From contig OMUY01000060.1 in NCBI GenBank assembly GCA_900314355.1, positions 1 through 42,088 of the forward strand: a stretch of DNA of 42,088 nucleotides, in the 5' to 3' direction. The position numbers were made by a program, and so were the translations under genes. This DNA is from an uncultured Eubacteriales bacterium (GTDB lineage: Bacteria > Bacillota > Clostridia > Oscillospirales > Acutalibacteraceae). The notes beneath the pieces are model-generated. The model saw only the letters and a list, made by a program, of their open reading frames with translations, was not told where the DNA came from and ran no database searches. Of the stretch, positions 17,365-25,552 are shown piece after piece; the stretch's first letter is position 1; each line of letters opens with the position of its first letter.

Positions 17365-17757
17365 CCTGATCCAGAGCCGGAGACCACGCTCAAGGTTGGC
17401 GATCTCGTCAAGATCACCGGCAGCAAGTATTACGGTGGGCAGAACATCCCGTCGTGGGTGAAGGCGAAGAATTGGTATGTGCGACAGATCAACGGCGACC
17501 GCGTCGTGATCGACAAGAGCGAGGATGGCCAGAACGCCATCTGCAGCCCCGTGCATGCCTCCGGCCTGCAGCTCGTCCGTCGTGGGACAGACGCAGGCAC
17601 GGCGCAGGTCTATACCGTCGTCAAGGGTGATACGCTCTGGGGCATTGCAAAGAAGTTCCTCGGCAGCGGTTATCGCTATACCGAAATTGTGAAGCTCAAC
17701 GGCCTGATATCCTCTGTCATTTACTCGGGACAGAAGCTCAAGATCCCGCAGAAATAA
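17365..17757 (+). CDS. Endolysin wall-binding part: SH3-like plus LysM domain, in frame after the amber codon
   Basis: The reading frame of the endolysin continues for 130 residues after TAG. It starts with a PDPEPETT linker, then an SH3-like domain (VGDLVKITGSKYYGGQNIP, residues ~10-65 of this part) and a LysM domain (VYTVVKGDTLWGIAKKFLG, ending GQKLKIPQK) that should bind peptidoglycan glycans. If made alone it could start at GTG 17,458, inside the SH3-like domain, but no ribosome-binding site precedes that codon. This makes independent expression unlikely. The whole 541-codon frame has the normal architecture of a bifunctional clostridial phage lysin, so the ancestor was almost certainly one gene. 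It could be expressed by stop-codon read-through, or be a dead tail. Confidence 0.72.
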   Translation, partial: PDPEPETTLKVGDLVKITGSKYYGGQNIPSWVKAKNWYVRQINGDRVVIDKSEDGQNAICSPVHASGLQLVRRGTDAGTAQVYTVVKGDTLWGIAKKFLGSGYRYTEIVKLNGLISSVIYSGQKLKIPQK

Positions 17758-17770
17758 AGGAGGCGCAGCC

Positions 17771-17911
17771 ATGAGCGATAAAACCAAGGTGAAAATCGCG
17801 CTGGCTGAGGCGATCACAAAACAGCTCTGGGTGAAAGGGCTGATCACCCAGAAGCAGCGCGAAAAAATCGATAAAAACAGCCAGAAAACCCTTGCAAAAT
17901 CCGATTGTTAA
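17771..17911 (+). CDS. 46-residue helical protein upstream of serine recombinases (SHOCT-like)
   Basis: A short gene with AAAGGAGG 9 bases before its ATG, starting MSDKTKVKIALAEAI and ending KSDC. It is basic and predicted helical. The segment VKGLITQKQREKID resembles the short SHOCT-type motif (L-x-x-x-G-L-I-T-x-x-E/Q-x-x-x-I) seen in many tiny proteins located next to recombinases of mobile elements. The ribosome site is strong and the position between lysin and recombinase genes is sensible, so I judge it real. Function is unknown; an accessory or regulatory partner of the recombinases is possible. Confidence 0.65.
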   Translation: MSDKTKVKIALAEAITKQLWVKGLITQKQREKIDKNSQKTLAKSDC

Positions 17912-17964
17912 TTCTTTATGTTCTTTCGAATTTCGGCTGGACTTTCGCAGATTTCTCTGGTACC

Positions 17965-17994
17965 TTTACCCCCGCCTCCGATGGCGGGGGTAAA
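17965..17994. repeat. Perfect 12-bp inverted repeat (GC-rich hairpin)
   Basis: Arms TTTACCCCCGCC and GGCGGGGGTAAA enclose a 6-base TCCGAT loop. The A-run after the right arm gives the minus-strand copy a T-run only on its 5' side, so it is not a textbook terminator on either strand. On the plus strand the arm ends in AAAAAAA. It lies in the 129-base gap between the small gene and the first recombinase, where a serine-integrase attachment site or a transcription end would be expected. Confidence 0.7.
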
Positions 17995-18001
17995 AAAATA
18001 C

Positions 18002-18018
18002 GCTGGTTCGAGTCCAGC
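18002..18018 (+). other. tRNA T-arm-like sequence upstream of recombinase 1 (possible att-site remnant)
   Basis: GCTGG TTCGAGT CCAGC is a perfect 5-bp stem with a canonical TTCRANY T-loop, 23 bases before the first recombinase gene. No acceptor, D or anticodon arm could be found upstream, so this is not an intact tRNA. Mobile elements that insert in tRNA genes carry such 3'-end fragments. A chance hairpin is the alternative. Confidence 0.4.
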
Positions 18019-18040
18019 ACGAAGAAAGGAGAAAGAGCAA

Positions 18041-19507
18041 ATGAGCAAAAAACGTGCGGTCGCATACATACGTGTATCGACAGAAAAAGACGCCCAGCTG
18101 CACAGCTACGACTTCCAAGAACAGTACTGGCGCGGCGTATTCGAGGATGATCCGGAAACCGAGCTCGTCGGTATCTACGCCGACAAAGGAATCAGCGGTC
18201 ATAGCGTGCAAAAGCGCCCGCAGTTCCTTGTCATGATGCAGGACGCAAGGGATCATAAGTTCGATCGCATCTACACAAAATCGGTATCCCGCTTCGCACG
18301 AAACACGACACAGCTGCTGGAGGCGGTCAGAGAGCTTCGAGATATCGGCATCGAAGTGGTGTTCGAAAAGGAGAATATCCACACATTCGAGCCGACCAGC
18401 GAGGTGTTCCTCACGATCGCGGCCACCATTGCAGAGAACGATCTGGATGTGGATTCGGAGCGGATGCGCTGGTCGGTACGACACCGCTTCGAGAACGGAT
18501 GGATCAGCATCGGCAGCGGACTATACGGCCTGCGCCTTACGGCAGATAACGAACTGGAAATCGTACCGGAGGAAGCAGCCGTGATTCGGTACATCTTCGA
18601 TGCCTACGTCAACGGCGGCCTCGGCAGCAAGCGGATCGCGGATGCGCTCAATGAAAGCGGCGTGAAAACGCGCGATGATGGCGCATGGAATGCAAAGCAC
18701 ATCGTCGCCTTGCTCCGGAACGAAAAGTATAAAGGCGATGTGATCATGGGCAAGAGCGTCACTCACTTCGGAGTGCACCGAGATAATACGAACGGCGAAT
18801 TCGCCCCGAGGTACTACATGGAGGACACCCATGAAGCGATCGTCGATAAGCAAACATGGGAAGCAGCGCAGCAGATCTTGGCTGAGCGCGGACGCAACAT
18901 CCCACGGCAGGTGACCTCCCACACCTTCACCAGCATGATCCGGTGCGGATGCTGCGGGACGAACTTCGTACACAAGGTCAATAACAGCAACTTCAAGTGG
19001 CGGACAGACATCTGGGTGTGCGGCAGATCCCTTGCAAAAGGCATCAAGGCCTGTGACAACAGCAGGATCAAAGACGCTGTACTCAAAGAAAAATTCGTCG
19101 ATGCTTATAATGAATTCATAGAACAGCGTCCACATGGCGATTCGCTCATCGCGCTACAGGAAGTGCTCGAAGACCTCAGGCAACAGGAACGGGATCTCGC
19201 CGAGCTCATGATGCAGCGCCTGATCTCAAAGGCGGCATACGATACGGAACGCAGTGAGATCAATGCACGAATCGCGGCCATCAATGAGAAAAACGCAGAT
19301 CGGCGGATCAGAAGAGTCCCGGAAAGCGAGCACCAGCCAATCACAGAATTCAATGCAGAAAAAGCAACACGGTTTCTATCGAAGGTCATTGTGACAAAGT
19401 TCACGGTGACCTTCGTGTTCTATAACGGCGCAAAGATCAGTCGCCGCTACGATAACGGCCAGCCCGGAAAAAAACCCGGCTGGAACAGGAAAAAGGAGGA
19501 TGCGTAA
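18041..19507 (+). CDS. Large serine recombinase 1
   Basis: A 488-residue site-specific recombinase. The start ATG at 18,041 follows AAGAAAGGAG; an in-frame GTG or ATG further upstream would only add low-complexity residues through the hairpin. Residues 1-145 are the resolvase catalytic domain, with nucleophile Ser13 in YIRVSTEKD and the SVSRFARN motif at 81-88. The recombinase DNA-binding domain spans ~160-290, and a Cys4 ribbon follows (Cys302, Cys305, Cys327, Cys338). A coiled-coil-rich region at ~375-430 completes the large-serine-integrase plan. Its stop TAA shares the last base with the next gene's ATG, so the two are translated together. It cuts and rejoins att sites through a Ser-DNA link. 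Confidence 0.92.
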   Translation: MSKKRAVAYIRVSTEKDAQLHSYDFQEQYWRGVFEDDPETELVGIYADKGISGHSVQKRPQFLVMMQDARDHKFDRIYTKSVSRFARNTTQLLEAVRELRDIGIEVVFEKENIHTFEPTSEVFLTIAATIAENDLDVDSERMRWSVRHRFENGWISIGSGLYGLRLTADNELEIVPEEAAVIRYIFDAYVNGGLGSKRIADALNESGVKTRDDGAWNAKHIVALLRNEKYKGDVIMGKSVTHFGVHRDNTNGEFAPRYYMEDTHEAIVDKQTWEAAQQILAERGRNIPRQVTSHTFTSMIRCGCCGTNFVHKVNNSNFKWRTDIWVCGRSLAKGIKACDNSRIKDAVLKEKFVDAYNEFIEQRPHGDSLIALQEVLEDLRQQERDLAELMMQRLISKAAYDTERSEINARIAAINEKNADRRIRRVPESEHQPITEFNAEKATRFLSKVIVTKFTVTFVFYNGAKISRRYDNGQPGKKPGWNRKKEDA

Positions 19508-21129
19508 TGGCAACGGCGACAAGAAGAGTGGTACGCACTATGCCGCAGATGTTCATCGAGACGGTGGACATCGATCAGGGAAAGCTCAAGGTGGCGGCAT
19601 ACGCTCGCGTCTCTACGGAAAAGGAAGAACAGGAAGACAGCTTCGAGCGGCAGGTCGAGCACTACAAGCAGATGATCGCGTCAAAGCCCGATTGGAAATA
19701 CGTGGACATCTATGCAGACCCCGGTATCAGCGGCACCCGAGCAGAGAAAAGGCCGGACTTCCTTCGGATGATCGAAGACTGCCGCGCCGGTAATATTCAG
19801 AAGATACTGGTCAAGTCAATCAGCCGATTCGCCCGAAACACGGTGGACGCGCTCAACTATATCCGCGAACTCAAGGATCTGGGGATCAGCGTCTACTTCG
19901 AAAGCGAGAACATCGACACACTGACGCCCGGTGGCGAAGTGCTGCTGACGATCCTCGCCGCGATGGCGGAACAGGAAAGCAGGACGATCAGCAGCAACAT
20001 CAAGTGGGCATACCAGCGCAAGTTCCAGAACGGGGACATCGTGCTGAACACCGGCCTGATGCTCGGATACCGGAAGGTCGGCAAGGACGATGACGGCCAC
20101 GATGTGTTCGAGATCAATGAAGAGGAAGCGGAAATCGTCAGACGGATCTACAGAGAGTTCATCGCCGGATACTCGATCACCCAGATCGCAAAGCGGCTGA
20201 TGGCGGATGGCATCAAAACAAAGCTTGGAAAGGAAAAGTGGTCTCACAACGTAATCGAGAGCATCCTCACCAATGAGAAATACACCGGAAACGCGCTGCT
20301 CGGGAAAACGTGGAAGCCGGACGTGCTCACCAAATACCGCCAGAAGAACGATGGCAAGAAGGCTCCAATCTACTATGTTGAAGACACGCACCCGGCGATC
20401 ATAGAAAAAGACATGTTCGATCTGGCAAAAAAGGAGCTGGAACGCCGGAGAGGATCAAAAGAACAGGTCGTAGGCGGCGGACGCTTCACCAGCAAATACC
20501 CCTTCAGCGGGCTGGTCGAATGCGGCACATGCGGAGGCAGGCTGCGCAGGCACGTCAGAACGATGGGTACCGGAAAGAAGGTCGCCAGCTGGGGCTGTGC
20601 TACAAGGATCGTAAACGGCAGACAGGCCTGCGACACGCACCACATCAATGAGTCGGTGCTCGAAGCGACTTATCTGGCTGCACTCAGAGATCTGCTGGAT
20701 AACGCATCGGATGTGGTCGAGGCAGTCAAGGAAGGCGCGGAGCTGGCGCTGGAACCGGAGAACCGCGCTGCGATCGAGCGGATCGAGGCTGAGATCGTCG
20801 GCATACAGGAAGCCGTCCTCGAACTGCATCGGGCAAAACAGCGGATGGAAGTCAGCGCGGTGGACTACGCCGCCAAGGTGAAAGAATACAGCGAACAGAT
20901 GAAGGCGAAAGAGGCCGAACGGGATGAACTGCAGGACACGGCGGTCAAATACACGGAAGTCAGGACTTGGCTCGAAACGTTCATGGATCAGATCATGCAG
21001 AGCACCAGCCTCACGAAGGTCGACGGAACGACCATGAAGCTGCTGGTTGAAAAGATCATAGCACGGGATACCGGCATCGAGGTGGTCTTCAAATGCGGGG
21101 TCTCGGTCGAGCACGAATACGTGAAGTAA
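19507..21129 (+). CDS. Large serine recombinase 2
   Basis: A 540-residue paralogue of recombinase 1, starting in a TAATG overlap. Catalytic Ser36 lies in AYARVSTEKEEQ, and SISRFARNTVDALNYI follows at 104-119. The DNA-binding recombinase domain covers ~185-310 with the usual NEKYTGNALLGKTW segment. The Cys4 ribbon uses Cys339, Cys342, Cys364 and Cys375. A long charged coiled coil spans ~405-490, which in large serine integrases controls synapsis and direction. Tandem pairs or triplets of such enzymes occur on some integrative elements, where they act together as hetero-oligomers. Here that is inferred from the overlap, and either enzyme could also act alone. Confidence 0.93.
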   Translation: MATATRRVVRTMPQMFIETVDIDQGKLKVAAYARVSTEKEEQEDSFERQVEHYKQMIASKPDWKYVDIYADPGISGTRAEKRPDFLRMIEDCRAGNIQKILVKSISRFARNTVDALNYIRELKDLGISVYFESENIDTLTPGGEVLLTILAAMAEQESRTISSNIKWAYQRKFQNGDIVLNTGLMLGYRKVGKDDDGHDVFEINEEEAEIVRRIYREFIAGYSITQIAKRLMADGIKTKLGKEKWSHNVIESILTNEKYTGNALLGKTWKPDVLTKYRQKNDGKKAPIYYVEDTHPAIIEKDMFDLAKKELERRRGSKEQVVGGGRFTSKYPFSGLVECGTCGGRLRRHVRTMGTGKKVASWGCATRIVNGRQACDTHHINESVLEATYLAALRDLLDNASDVVEAVKEGAELALEPENRAAIERIEAEIVGIQEAVLELHRAKQRMEVSAVDYAAKVKEYSEQMKAKEAERDELQDTAVKYTEVRTWLETFMDQIMQSTSLTKVDGTTMKLLVEKIIARDTGIEVVFKCGVSVEHEYVK

Positions 21130-21135
21130 GATTGC

Positions 21136-21177
21136 AAGGCTGCAACAATTCGGAGGTATGGCGAATGTTGCAGCCTT
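21136..21177. repeat. Inverted repeat after recombinase 2
   Basis: Perfect 12-base arms AAGGCTGCAACA (21,136-21,147) and TGTTGCAGCCTT (21,166-21,177) are extended inward by an ATTCG/CGAAT match with one bulged base. The hairpin begins 7 bases after the recombinase stop and is followed by an A-rich stretch, not a T-run. It could be a terminator of weak type, an mRNA-stabilising hairpin or a recombinase/regulator binding site. Confidence 0.65.
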
Positions 21178-21365
21178 CAAAATAAAAAAGAGAAAGGAAC
21201 GGCGCAAATGGGCATTAAAGTGGAGTTCTGACGCTTTAAGGCAAGGAAACACACTGCATCCTTAATCGAAATTGCAATCTAAAAAAGCGGCAAGTTTGCA
21301 AAACGGGCTACCGGAGTCTACCAAGAGCATACAGGATTTCACTATAATACTCGCGTCGCGGCAAA
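21178..21365. other. Intergenic region before the XRE gene
   Basis: No gene of useful size. A ribosome-site-like AAAGGA is followed by a 7-codon frame at 21,208-21,231 (MGIKVEF), which may be a leader or a degraded gene. A TATAAT box at 21,343-21,348 sits 18 bases before the XRE start with no good -35 hexamer. This is the likely control region of the downstream operon. Confidence 0.45.
21343..21348 (+). promoter_or_regulatory. Candidate -10 box for the XRE/recombinase 3 operon
   Basis: TATAAT with no close -35 match 17 bases upstream (the hexamer there is ACCAAG). A promoter here would be weak or activator-dependent and would give a transcript with a very short leader before the XRE ATG. Confidence 0.4.
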
Positions 21366-21677
21366 ATGGACATGAGACCAACTATTGGAACACGGTTGAA
21401 GGAACTGCGACAGAAAAAGAGTCTACGTCAGGAACAGGTTGCTGAGATCATCGGCGTGAACAAAAGCACGATTTCGGCTTATGAGATCGGTGGCAGGCAA
21501 CCCTCCTTTGACATTCTTGTATCGCTCGCAAGATTCTATCACGTAAGCACGGACTACCTTCTCGGACTGACCGACGATCGAAACCTCGATATCTCCGGCC
21601 TGACGGAACACGAAGTAGAGGTGCTGAGTGAGCTGGTAACCATCATCACTGCAAAGAACGAGAGATTGAACGAATAA
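21366..21677 (+). CDS. XRE/cI-type transcriptional regulator
   Basis: A 103-residue DNA-binding protein. Residues 7-61 form an HTH_3 domain: IGTRLKELRQKKSLRQEQVA, then GVNKSTISAYEIGGRQPSFD (recognition helix around residues 37-46), then the frequent ARFYHVSTDYLLGLTD ending. The remaining ~35 residues are helical and may dimerise. There is no peptidase or sensor domain. The ATG at 21,366 has a second ATG two codons later and no strong ribosome-binding site, which suggests low expression. It precedes the ATPase/recombinase 3 genes in the same orientation with a 12-base spacer, so it probably controls that operon, by repression most likely. Confidence 0.88.
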   Translation: MDMRPTIGTRLKELRQKKSLRQEQVAEIIGVNKSTISAYEIGGRQPSFDILVSLARFYHVSTDYLLGLTDDRNLDISGLTEHEVEVLSELVTIITAKNERLNE

Positions 21678-21689
21678 CGGAGATGCGGC

Positions 21690-22691
21690 ATGGATCATAA
21701 AGACGGTTTTCAGTATGAATACTTCTCAGCGGTGACCCAGCACAAGATTGAATGGCTGTGGTATCCATACATACCTTATGGAAAGCTCACCATCCTTCAA
21801 GGCGATCCCGGCGAAGGAAAATCCACATTCATACTGAACATCGCAGCGCTGGTGACACGCGGTAAGTCCATGCCAGACGGATTCCGCATCCGTGAACCAC
21901 AAAGAGTCGTGTATCAATCAGCGGAAGACAACATTGCGGACACGGTGAAGCCCCGGCTTGTCGCTGCCGGGGCTGACTGTGATATGGTCGCCTACATCGT
22001 AGATGAAGACTACCCGCTGACGTTGGAGGACAGCAGGATCGAGCAGGTACTGCAGCAGACCGGCGCACGGCTTTTCATTCTCGATCCGCTGCAGGGATAT
22101 TTGTCGCAGGACTCCGACATGACGAACGCTGGCCGCATGCGAAGCCAGCTCAAAAAGCTGGTGGATATTGCAGCAAAATACCGCTGCGCCGTTGTGATCG
22201 TAGGGCACATGAACAAGTCAAGCCACGAAAAGAATCTGTACCGTGGCCTCGGCAGCATTGACATCGCGGCCATCGCTCGTAGCGTGCTGATGATCTCCCG
22301 CGATAAAGACGACCCTATGATCCGGTACATGTTCCCTGTGAAATCGAGCCTTGCCCCAGAAGGCGCGGTGATCGCTTTTTCTTTCAATCGGGAAAACGGG
22401 ATCCGCTGGCTGGGACAGAAGGAACTCGACAAAAACGTTGTCGAAAGCTGCAACCTTACAGACAGCAAGAAGATGCTTGCGGTACGAATTATTCTGGATG
22501 TTCTCTCCGACCATGATGCTTTGAGCGCTGAGATCATGAAGAAGCTCAAGATTATGGACATATCGGAACGGACGATAAATACAGCAAAGAAGAGTCTCGG
22601 GATCGTTTCTTATCGAAAAGATGGCGTGTGGTACTGGCGGCTTCCCGATGGATTTTATGAGCCGGACTGGAGGGTGAAGAATGGCAAGTGA
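21690..22691 (+). CDS. AAA (RepA/RecA-like, AAA_25) ATPase
   Basis: A 333-residue P-loop ATPase. Walker A is GDPGEGKST (38-46) and Walker B is LFILD (128-132). A GHMNKSS segment and YRGLGSIDIAAIARSVLMI follow, all features of the RepA-like hexameric helicase/ATPase group found in phages, plasmids and integrative elements. The C-terminal ~80 residues look like a winged helix (DISERTINTAKKSLGIVSYR). It could unwind or load proteins on DNA during replication or recombination. The last 11 bases overlap the start of recombinase 3, so the two products are made together. Confidence 0.85.
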   Translation: MDHKDGFQYEYFSAVTQHKIEWLWYPYIPYGKLTILQGDPGEGKSTFILNIAALVTRGKSMPDGFRIREPQRVVYQSAEDNIADTVKPRLVAAGADCDMVAYIVDEDYPLTLEDSRIEQVLQQTGARLFILDPLQGYLSQDSDMTNAGRMRSQLKKLVDIAAKYRCAVVIVGHMNKSSHEKNLYRGLGSIDIAAIARSVLMISRDKDDPMIRYMFPVKSSLAPEGAVIAFSFNRENGIRWLGQKELDKNVVESCNLTDSKKMLAVRIILDVLSDHDALSAEIMKKLKIMDISERTINTAKKSLGIVSYRKDGVWYWRLPDGFYEPDWRVKNGK

Positions 22692-24510
22692 TCAGAGAGA
22701 AGAGCTTCGGCAGCTCTACCAGCGGGAAGAAACAACAGCAGCGCGTTTTATTCCGGCAAAGCCGAAGATTGATATCTACGGCGGCGGCAGGATGTTTCGT
22801 GTTTGCGCCTATTGCCGCGTATCTACGGACAACGATGCGCAGCTGTCTTCATTCGAGCTGCAACAGCAGCATTACCAGCAGCTCGTCGGCAACCACCCGA
22901 ATTGGGACTTAAGGCACATATATGCTGACGAAGGCATCTCCGGCACCTCACTCAAAAAGCGTGATGATTTCAATGCCATGATCGCGGCCTGCGAGCGCGG
23001 CGAATACGATCTCATTGTGACAAAGAGCGTATCGCGTTTTGCCAGAAACCTTGTCGACTGCATTACGCTGGTCAGGAAGCTGAAGCGCCAGAATCCGCCC
23101 GTCGGCGTCTTCTTTGAGACGGACAACCTGAATACACTGTCAGAGGAATCGGAGCTCATGCTGTCATTCCTTGCGACATTCGCACAGGAAGAATCCGTTA
23201 AGAAAAGCGAGAGCATGATTTGGTCGCTGCAGCATCGTTTTAAGAATGGCAAGCTGCTCACACCGGAACTGCTCGGATACTCTCGGCCACGGGACGCAGC
23301 GGGTAATTACATCAAATACGCACGGCTGGAGATCGTCGAGAGCGAGGCGGTCGTCGTCCGCTTCATCTTCGATGCGTTCTTGGCAGGCAAAAGCCCGAAA
23401 GAGATCGCAGCACTGTTGACGGATATTTCGTGCCCGACGAAGACTGGCATGGAACAGTGGAGCGAGGGCTCCATTGGATACATACTCCGCAACGAACGGT
23501 ACTGTGGCAATGTGCTCACATGGAAGACGTTTACGGCGGACATGTTCGAGCATAAGCATAAGCGGAACAATATGGATCGGGATCAGTACCTTTACACGGA
23601 TCACCACGATGCGATTATCTCCGTTGAGACGTTCGAGGCAGCGCAGGTGCTGCTGGCGAACCGGCGTCATCATTACTATGAGGCGCTTCCCACTATGCAG
23701 GTCATCGACGACGGCGTGTTCCGTGGGTACATTCCGATCAATCACCATTGGATCAACGATGACCCGAATGCCTATTTCGAGGCGTCAAAAAGTGTACCGA
23801 ACGGTGGCTTGAAGCGAATCCGAAAGAGCAATTTCAGCGCATTCGATTTCGAAGGCTATCAGGTGGTACGCGGACAGTTCTTAACGACAAGGCCGGAGTG
23901 CCCCTGCGTTACGATCACAAACCATACCATTACATTCAACACCTTCTGCATGCGGAAATTTGCAGACATTCACGATGTTCAGTTATTACTGCACCCGGCG
24001 GAACGCAAGATGGCAATCCGCCCGTGCAGGGAATCCGACATTCACAATATCCGATGGCGGACAGACCCGGACAAACCGTTCACGTCAAAGACGATCAGCT
24101 GTCCGCATTTCGGAACCGCCCTGTACCAGATCATGGATTGGAATCCTGATTATGCGTACAGGATCCGTGGGGCATGGGCTGCGCGTGGCAGAGATGAGAT
24201 CATCGTCTTTACGCTTGCAAACGCCATGCCCGCTGCCTACATGGAGACCGTCGCCGATGACAGCGAAGAGGTCAAACGGCGCAGGGTGGCAATGTGCCCA
24301 GAGGAATGGAATGAGTCATTTGGTGACGATTTCTACGAATACGCGTTGGACAACAGCTTTTTCTTCTTGGCACCGAAGACGGATTGGAAGTCGGATGTGA
24401 AGAGCGTCGCTCCTCCCGGAATACAGCAGTTCCAAGTTAAGACGGAGGAAGAACTGGACATGTCAATAGCGCAAATAATGCAAAAGGATGGTATTCAGAA
24501 AGATGAATGA
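22681..24510 (+). CDS. Large serine recombinase 3 with a non-standard C-terminal module
   Basis: A 609-residue recombinase. Catalytic Ser48 is in YCRVSTDND, SVSRFARNLVDC lies at 116-127, and the recombinase DNA-binding domain at ~190-330 includes NERYCGNVLTWKTF. Where relatives have a Cys4 ribbon and coiled coil, this protein instead has residues ~388-560, a module beginning EGYQVVRGQF, with MAIRPC at 444-449, IRW, ISCP, a WNPDYAYRIRG stretch and, later, CPEEWNESFG. Recombinases 1 and 2 in the same window lack this module. The module is also found, diverged, in the three following small genes. Known serine integrases use the missing region to choose integration versus excision, so the substitution suggests a different control mechanism. 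Function of the module is unknown. Confidence 0.85.
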   Translation: MASDQREELRQLYQREETTAARFIPAKPKIDIYGGGRMFRVCAYCRVSTDNDAQLSSFELQQQHYQQLVGNHPNWDLRHIYADEGISGTSLKKRDDFNAMIAACERGEYDLIVTKSVSRFARNLVDCITLVRKLKRQNPPVGVFFETDNLNTLSEESELMLSFLATFAQEESVKKSESMIWSLQHRFKNGKLLTPELLGYSRPRDAAGNYIKYARLEIVESEAVVVRFIFDAFLAGKSPKEIAALLTDISCPTKTGMEQWSEGSIGYILRNERYCGNVLTWKTFTADMFEHKHKRNNMDRDQYLYTDHHDAIISVETFEAAQVLLANRRHHYYEALPTMQVIDDGVFRGYIPINHHWINDDPNAYFEASKSVPNGGLKRIRKSNFSAFDFEGYQVVRGQFLTTRPECPCVTITNHTITFNTFCMRKFADIHDVQLLLHPAERKMAIRPCRESDIHNIRWRTDPDKPFTSKTISCPHFGTALYQIMDWNPDYAYRIRGAWAARGRDEIIVFTLANAMPAAYMETVADDSEEVKRRRVAMCPEEWNESFGDDFYEYALDNSFFFLAPKTDWKSDVKSVAPPGIQQFQVKTEEELDMSIAQIMQKDGIQKDE

Positions 24511-25096
24511 TAAAGAGCAGTACCTGTTTCAGAACAGCGTTCCGTTAGAAGAGTTGCCGGAGGAAGAAACTGTCGATCTGGCCGGATATCAGGTAACGAA
24601 GGCAGAACTTTTCGCACACTCCAGAGAACCGGCAATCACGATCTGGGAGAACCGGCTGAAATTCAGCATGGCGTGTCTGCGGCGTTTCCCGGGGACAACG
24701 CATATTCAGTTCCTGATCAACCCCGTAGAGAAGAGAATGATCATACGCCCGTGTACCTCTGATACGCCTGACTGCCTGCGCTGGACAAGTGGCGGCGGCG
24801 CGAAAGAGATCAAGACCAGAGACATCATGTGTAAGTTCTTCGCGGCAAAGGTCTTCGATCTGATGGGCTGGGACAAGCAGTACCGGTACAAGATCCTCGG
24901 AAAACCAGCAACATGCGATGGTGAGTTCCTGTTTCTCTTCAAGCTGAACGACTTTGAGCTGTTCGTCGGCGGAAAGAGGAAAGGCTCCTATTTGCCGTCA
25001 GAATGGCGTGATTACTTCGGCGTTCCGGCCAAGGAATACGAAGAGGAATACAAGGTCAATTTGGCTGAAGGCTATATTACAACGGACAAAGTTTAA
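24503..25096 (+). CDS. Unknown protein A, stand-alone copy of the recombinase 3 C-terminal module
   Basis: A 197-residue protein overlapping the end of recombinase 3 by 8 bases. I know no family for it. The ATG at 24,503 was preferred over ATG 24,488 because AAAGGATGG is better spaced. After a 25-residue acidic N-terminus it aligns by eye with recombinase 3 residues 388-560: AGYQV against EGYQV, AITIWENRLKF against VTITNHTITF, MIIRPC against MAIRPC, LRW against IRW, GWDKQYRYKILG against WNPDYAYRIRG, and LPSEWRDYFG against CPEEWNESFG. The full-length match shows that it is a paralogue and not a chance motif. It has no catalytic domain. It may bind the same partner or DNA as the recombinase tail. 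Confidence 0.75.
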   Translation: MNDKEQYLFQNSVPLEELPEEETVDLAGYQVTKAELFAHSREPAITIWENRLKFSMACLRRFPGTTHIQFLINPVEKRMIIRPCTSDTPDCLRWTSGGGAKEIKTRDIMCKFFAAKVFDLMGWDKQYRYKILGKPATCDGEFLFLFKLNDFELFVGGKRKGSYLPSEWRDYFGVPAKEYEEEYKVNLAEGYITTDKV

Positions 25097-25108
25097 TGGG
25101 AGGGCATT

Positions 25109-25552
25109 ATGGAACAATACAACGAAATCAGTATGGACGGCTTCAAAGTCGTCAGCAGCGACTTCTTCTGCACGGTATCGAGAGTGTCCGCGCCGACAAT
25201 CACAATCTGGGACGGCAGCATTGGCTTTTCCAAGCAAGACCTTATTCTACTGAACAGCTGCGAAAATGTGCTGCTGCAGATCAACGCGGCGGATAAGAAA
25301 ATCCTCGTTGTGCCTACGACATCGAAGGATAAAGATGCTATCCGCTGGGTGAAGAAAACAAACCCGCTCGAAGCAAAGAAATTCAGCTGTCCGAAGTTGA
25401 CAGACACCCTGTATGAAGCGTGGGGATGGGACAAGGACTATGTCTATCGCTGTACAGGACGACTTGTCACGGTGGCAAACAAGGTCATGCTGTTTTTCGA
25501 CTTCGCCGAGCCTGAAAAATGGAAACGACCGGAGGCCAAAAATGCAAAGTGA
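25109..25552 (+). CDS. Unknown protein B, second stand-alone module copy
   Basis: A 147-residue protein with GGGAGGG 6 bases before its ATG. It keeps the order of landmarks of the recombinase 3 module: GFKVV near residue 11, PTITIWDGSIGF, a VLLQINAADKKILVVP pair of strands, IRW at 78-80, KKFSCP, GWDKDYVYRCTG, and a hydrophobic MLFFDF strand. It lacks the later PxEW-type end seen in protein A. The predicted secondary structure is beta-strand-rich with one helix before the Trp. It overlaps the following gene by 11 bases. Function unknown; a paralogue in an expanded accessory set. Confidence 0.72.
   Translation: MEQYNEISMDGFKVVSSDFFCTVSRVSAPTITIWDGSIGFSKQDLILLNSCENVLLQINAADKKILVVPTTSKDKDAIRWVKKTNPLEAKKFSCPKLTDTLYEAWGWDKDYVYRCTGRLVTVANKVMLFFDFAEPEKWKRPEAKNAK

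Noticed and set aside
17458-17757. Independent wall-binding protein starting at GTG 17,458
   Set aside because: No ribosome-binding site precedes the GTG, and the start would cut into the SH3-like domain. A continuation of the lysin frame is a better description.
16027-17847. 606-codon open frame on the minus strand opposite the endolysin
   Set aside because: It is antisense to a clearly recognised lysin, has low-complexity Arg/Leu/Val-rich sequence and no ribosome site. Long antisense frames are common in GC-rich genes.
17930-18018. Intact tRNA gene upstream of recombinase 1
   Set aside because: Only a T-arm is present. The GC hairpin before it has a 6-base loop and does not pair as an anticodon arm, and no acceptor or D arm was found.
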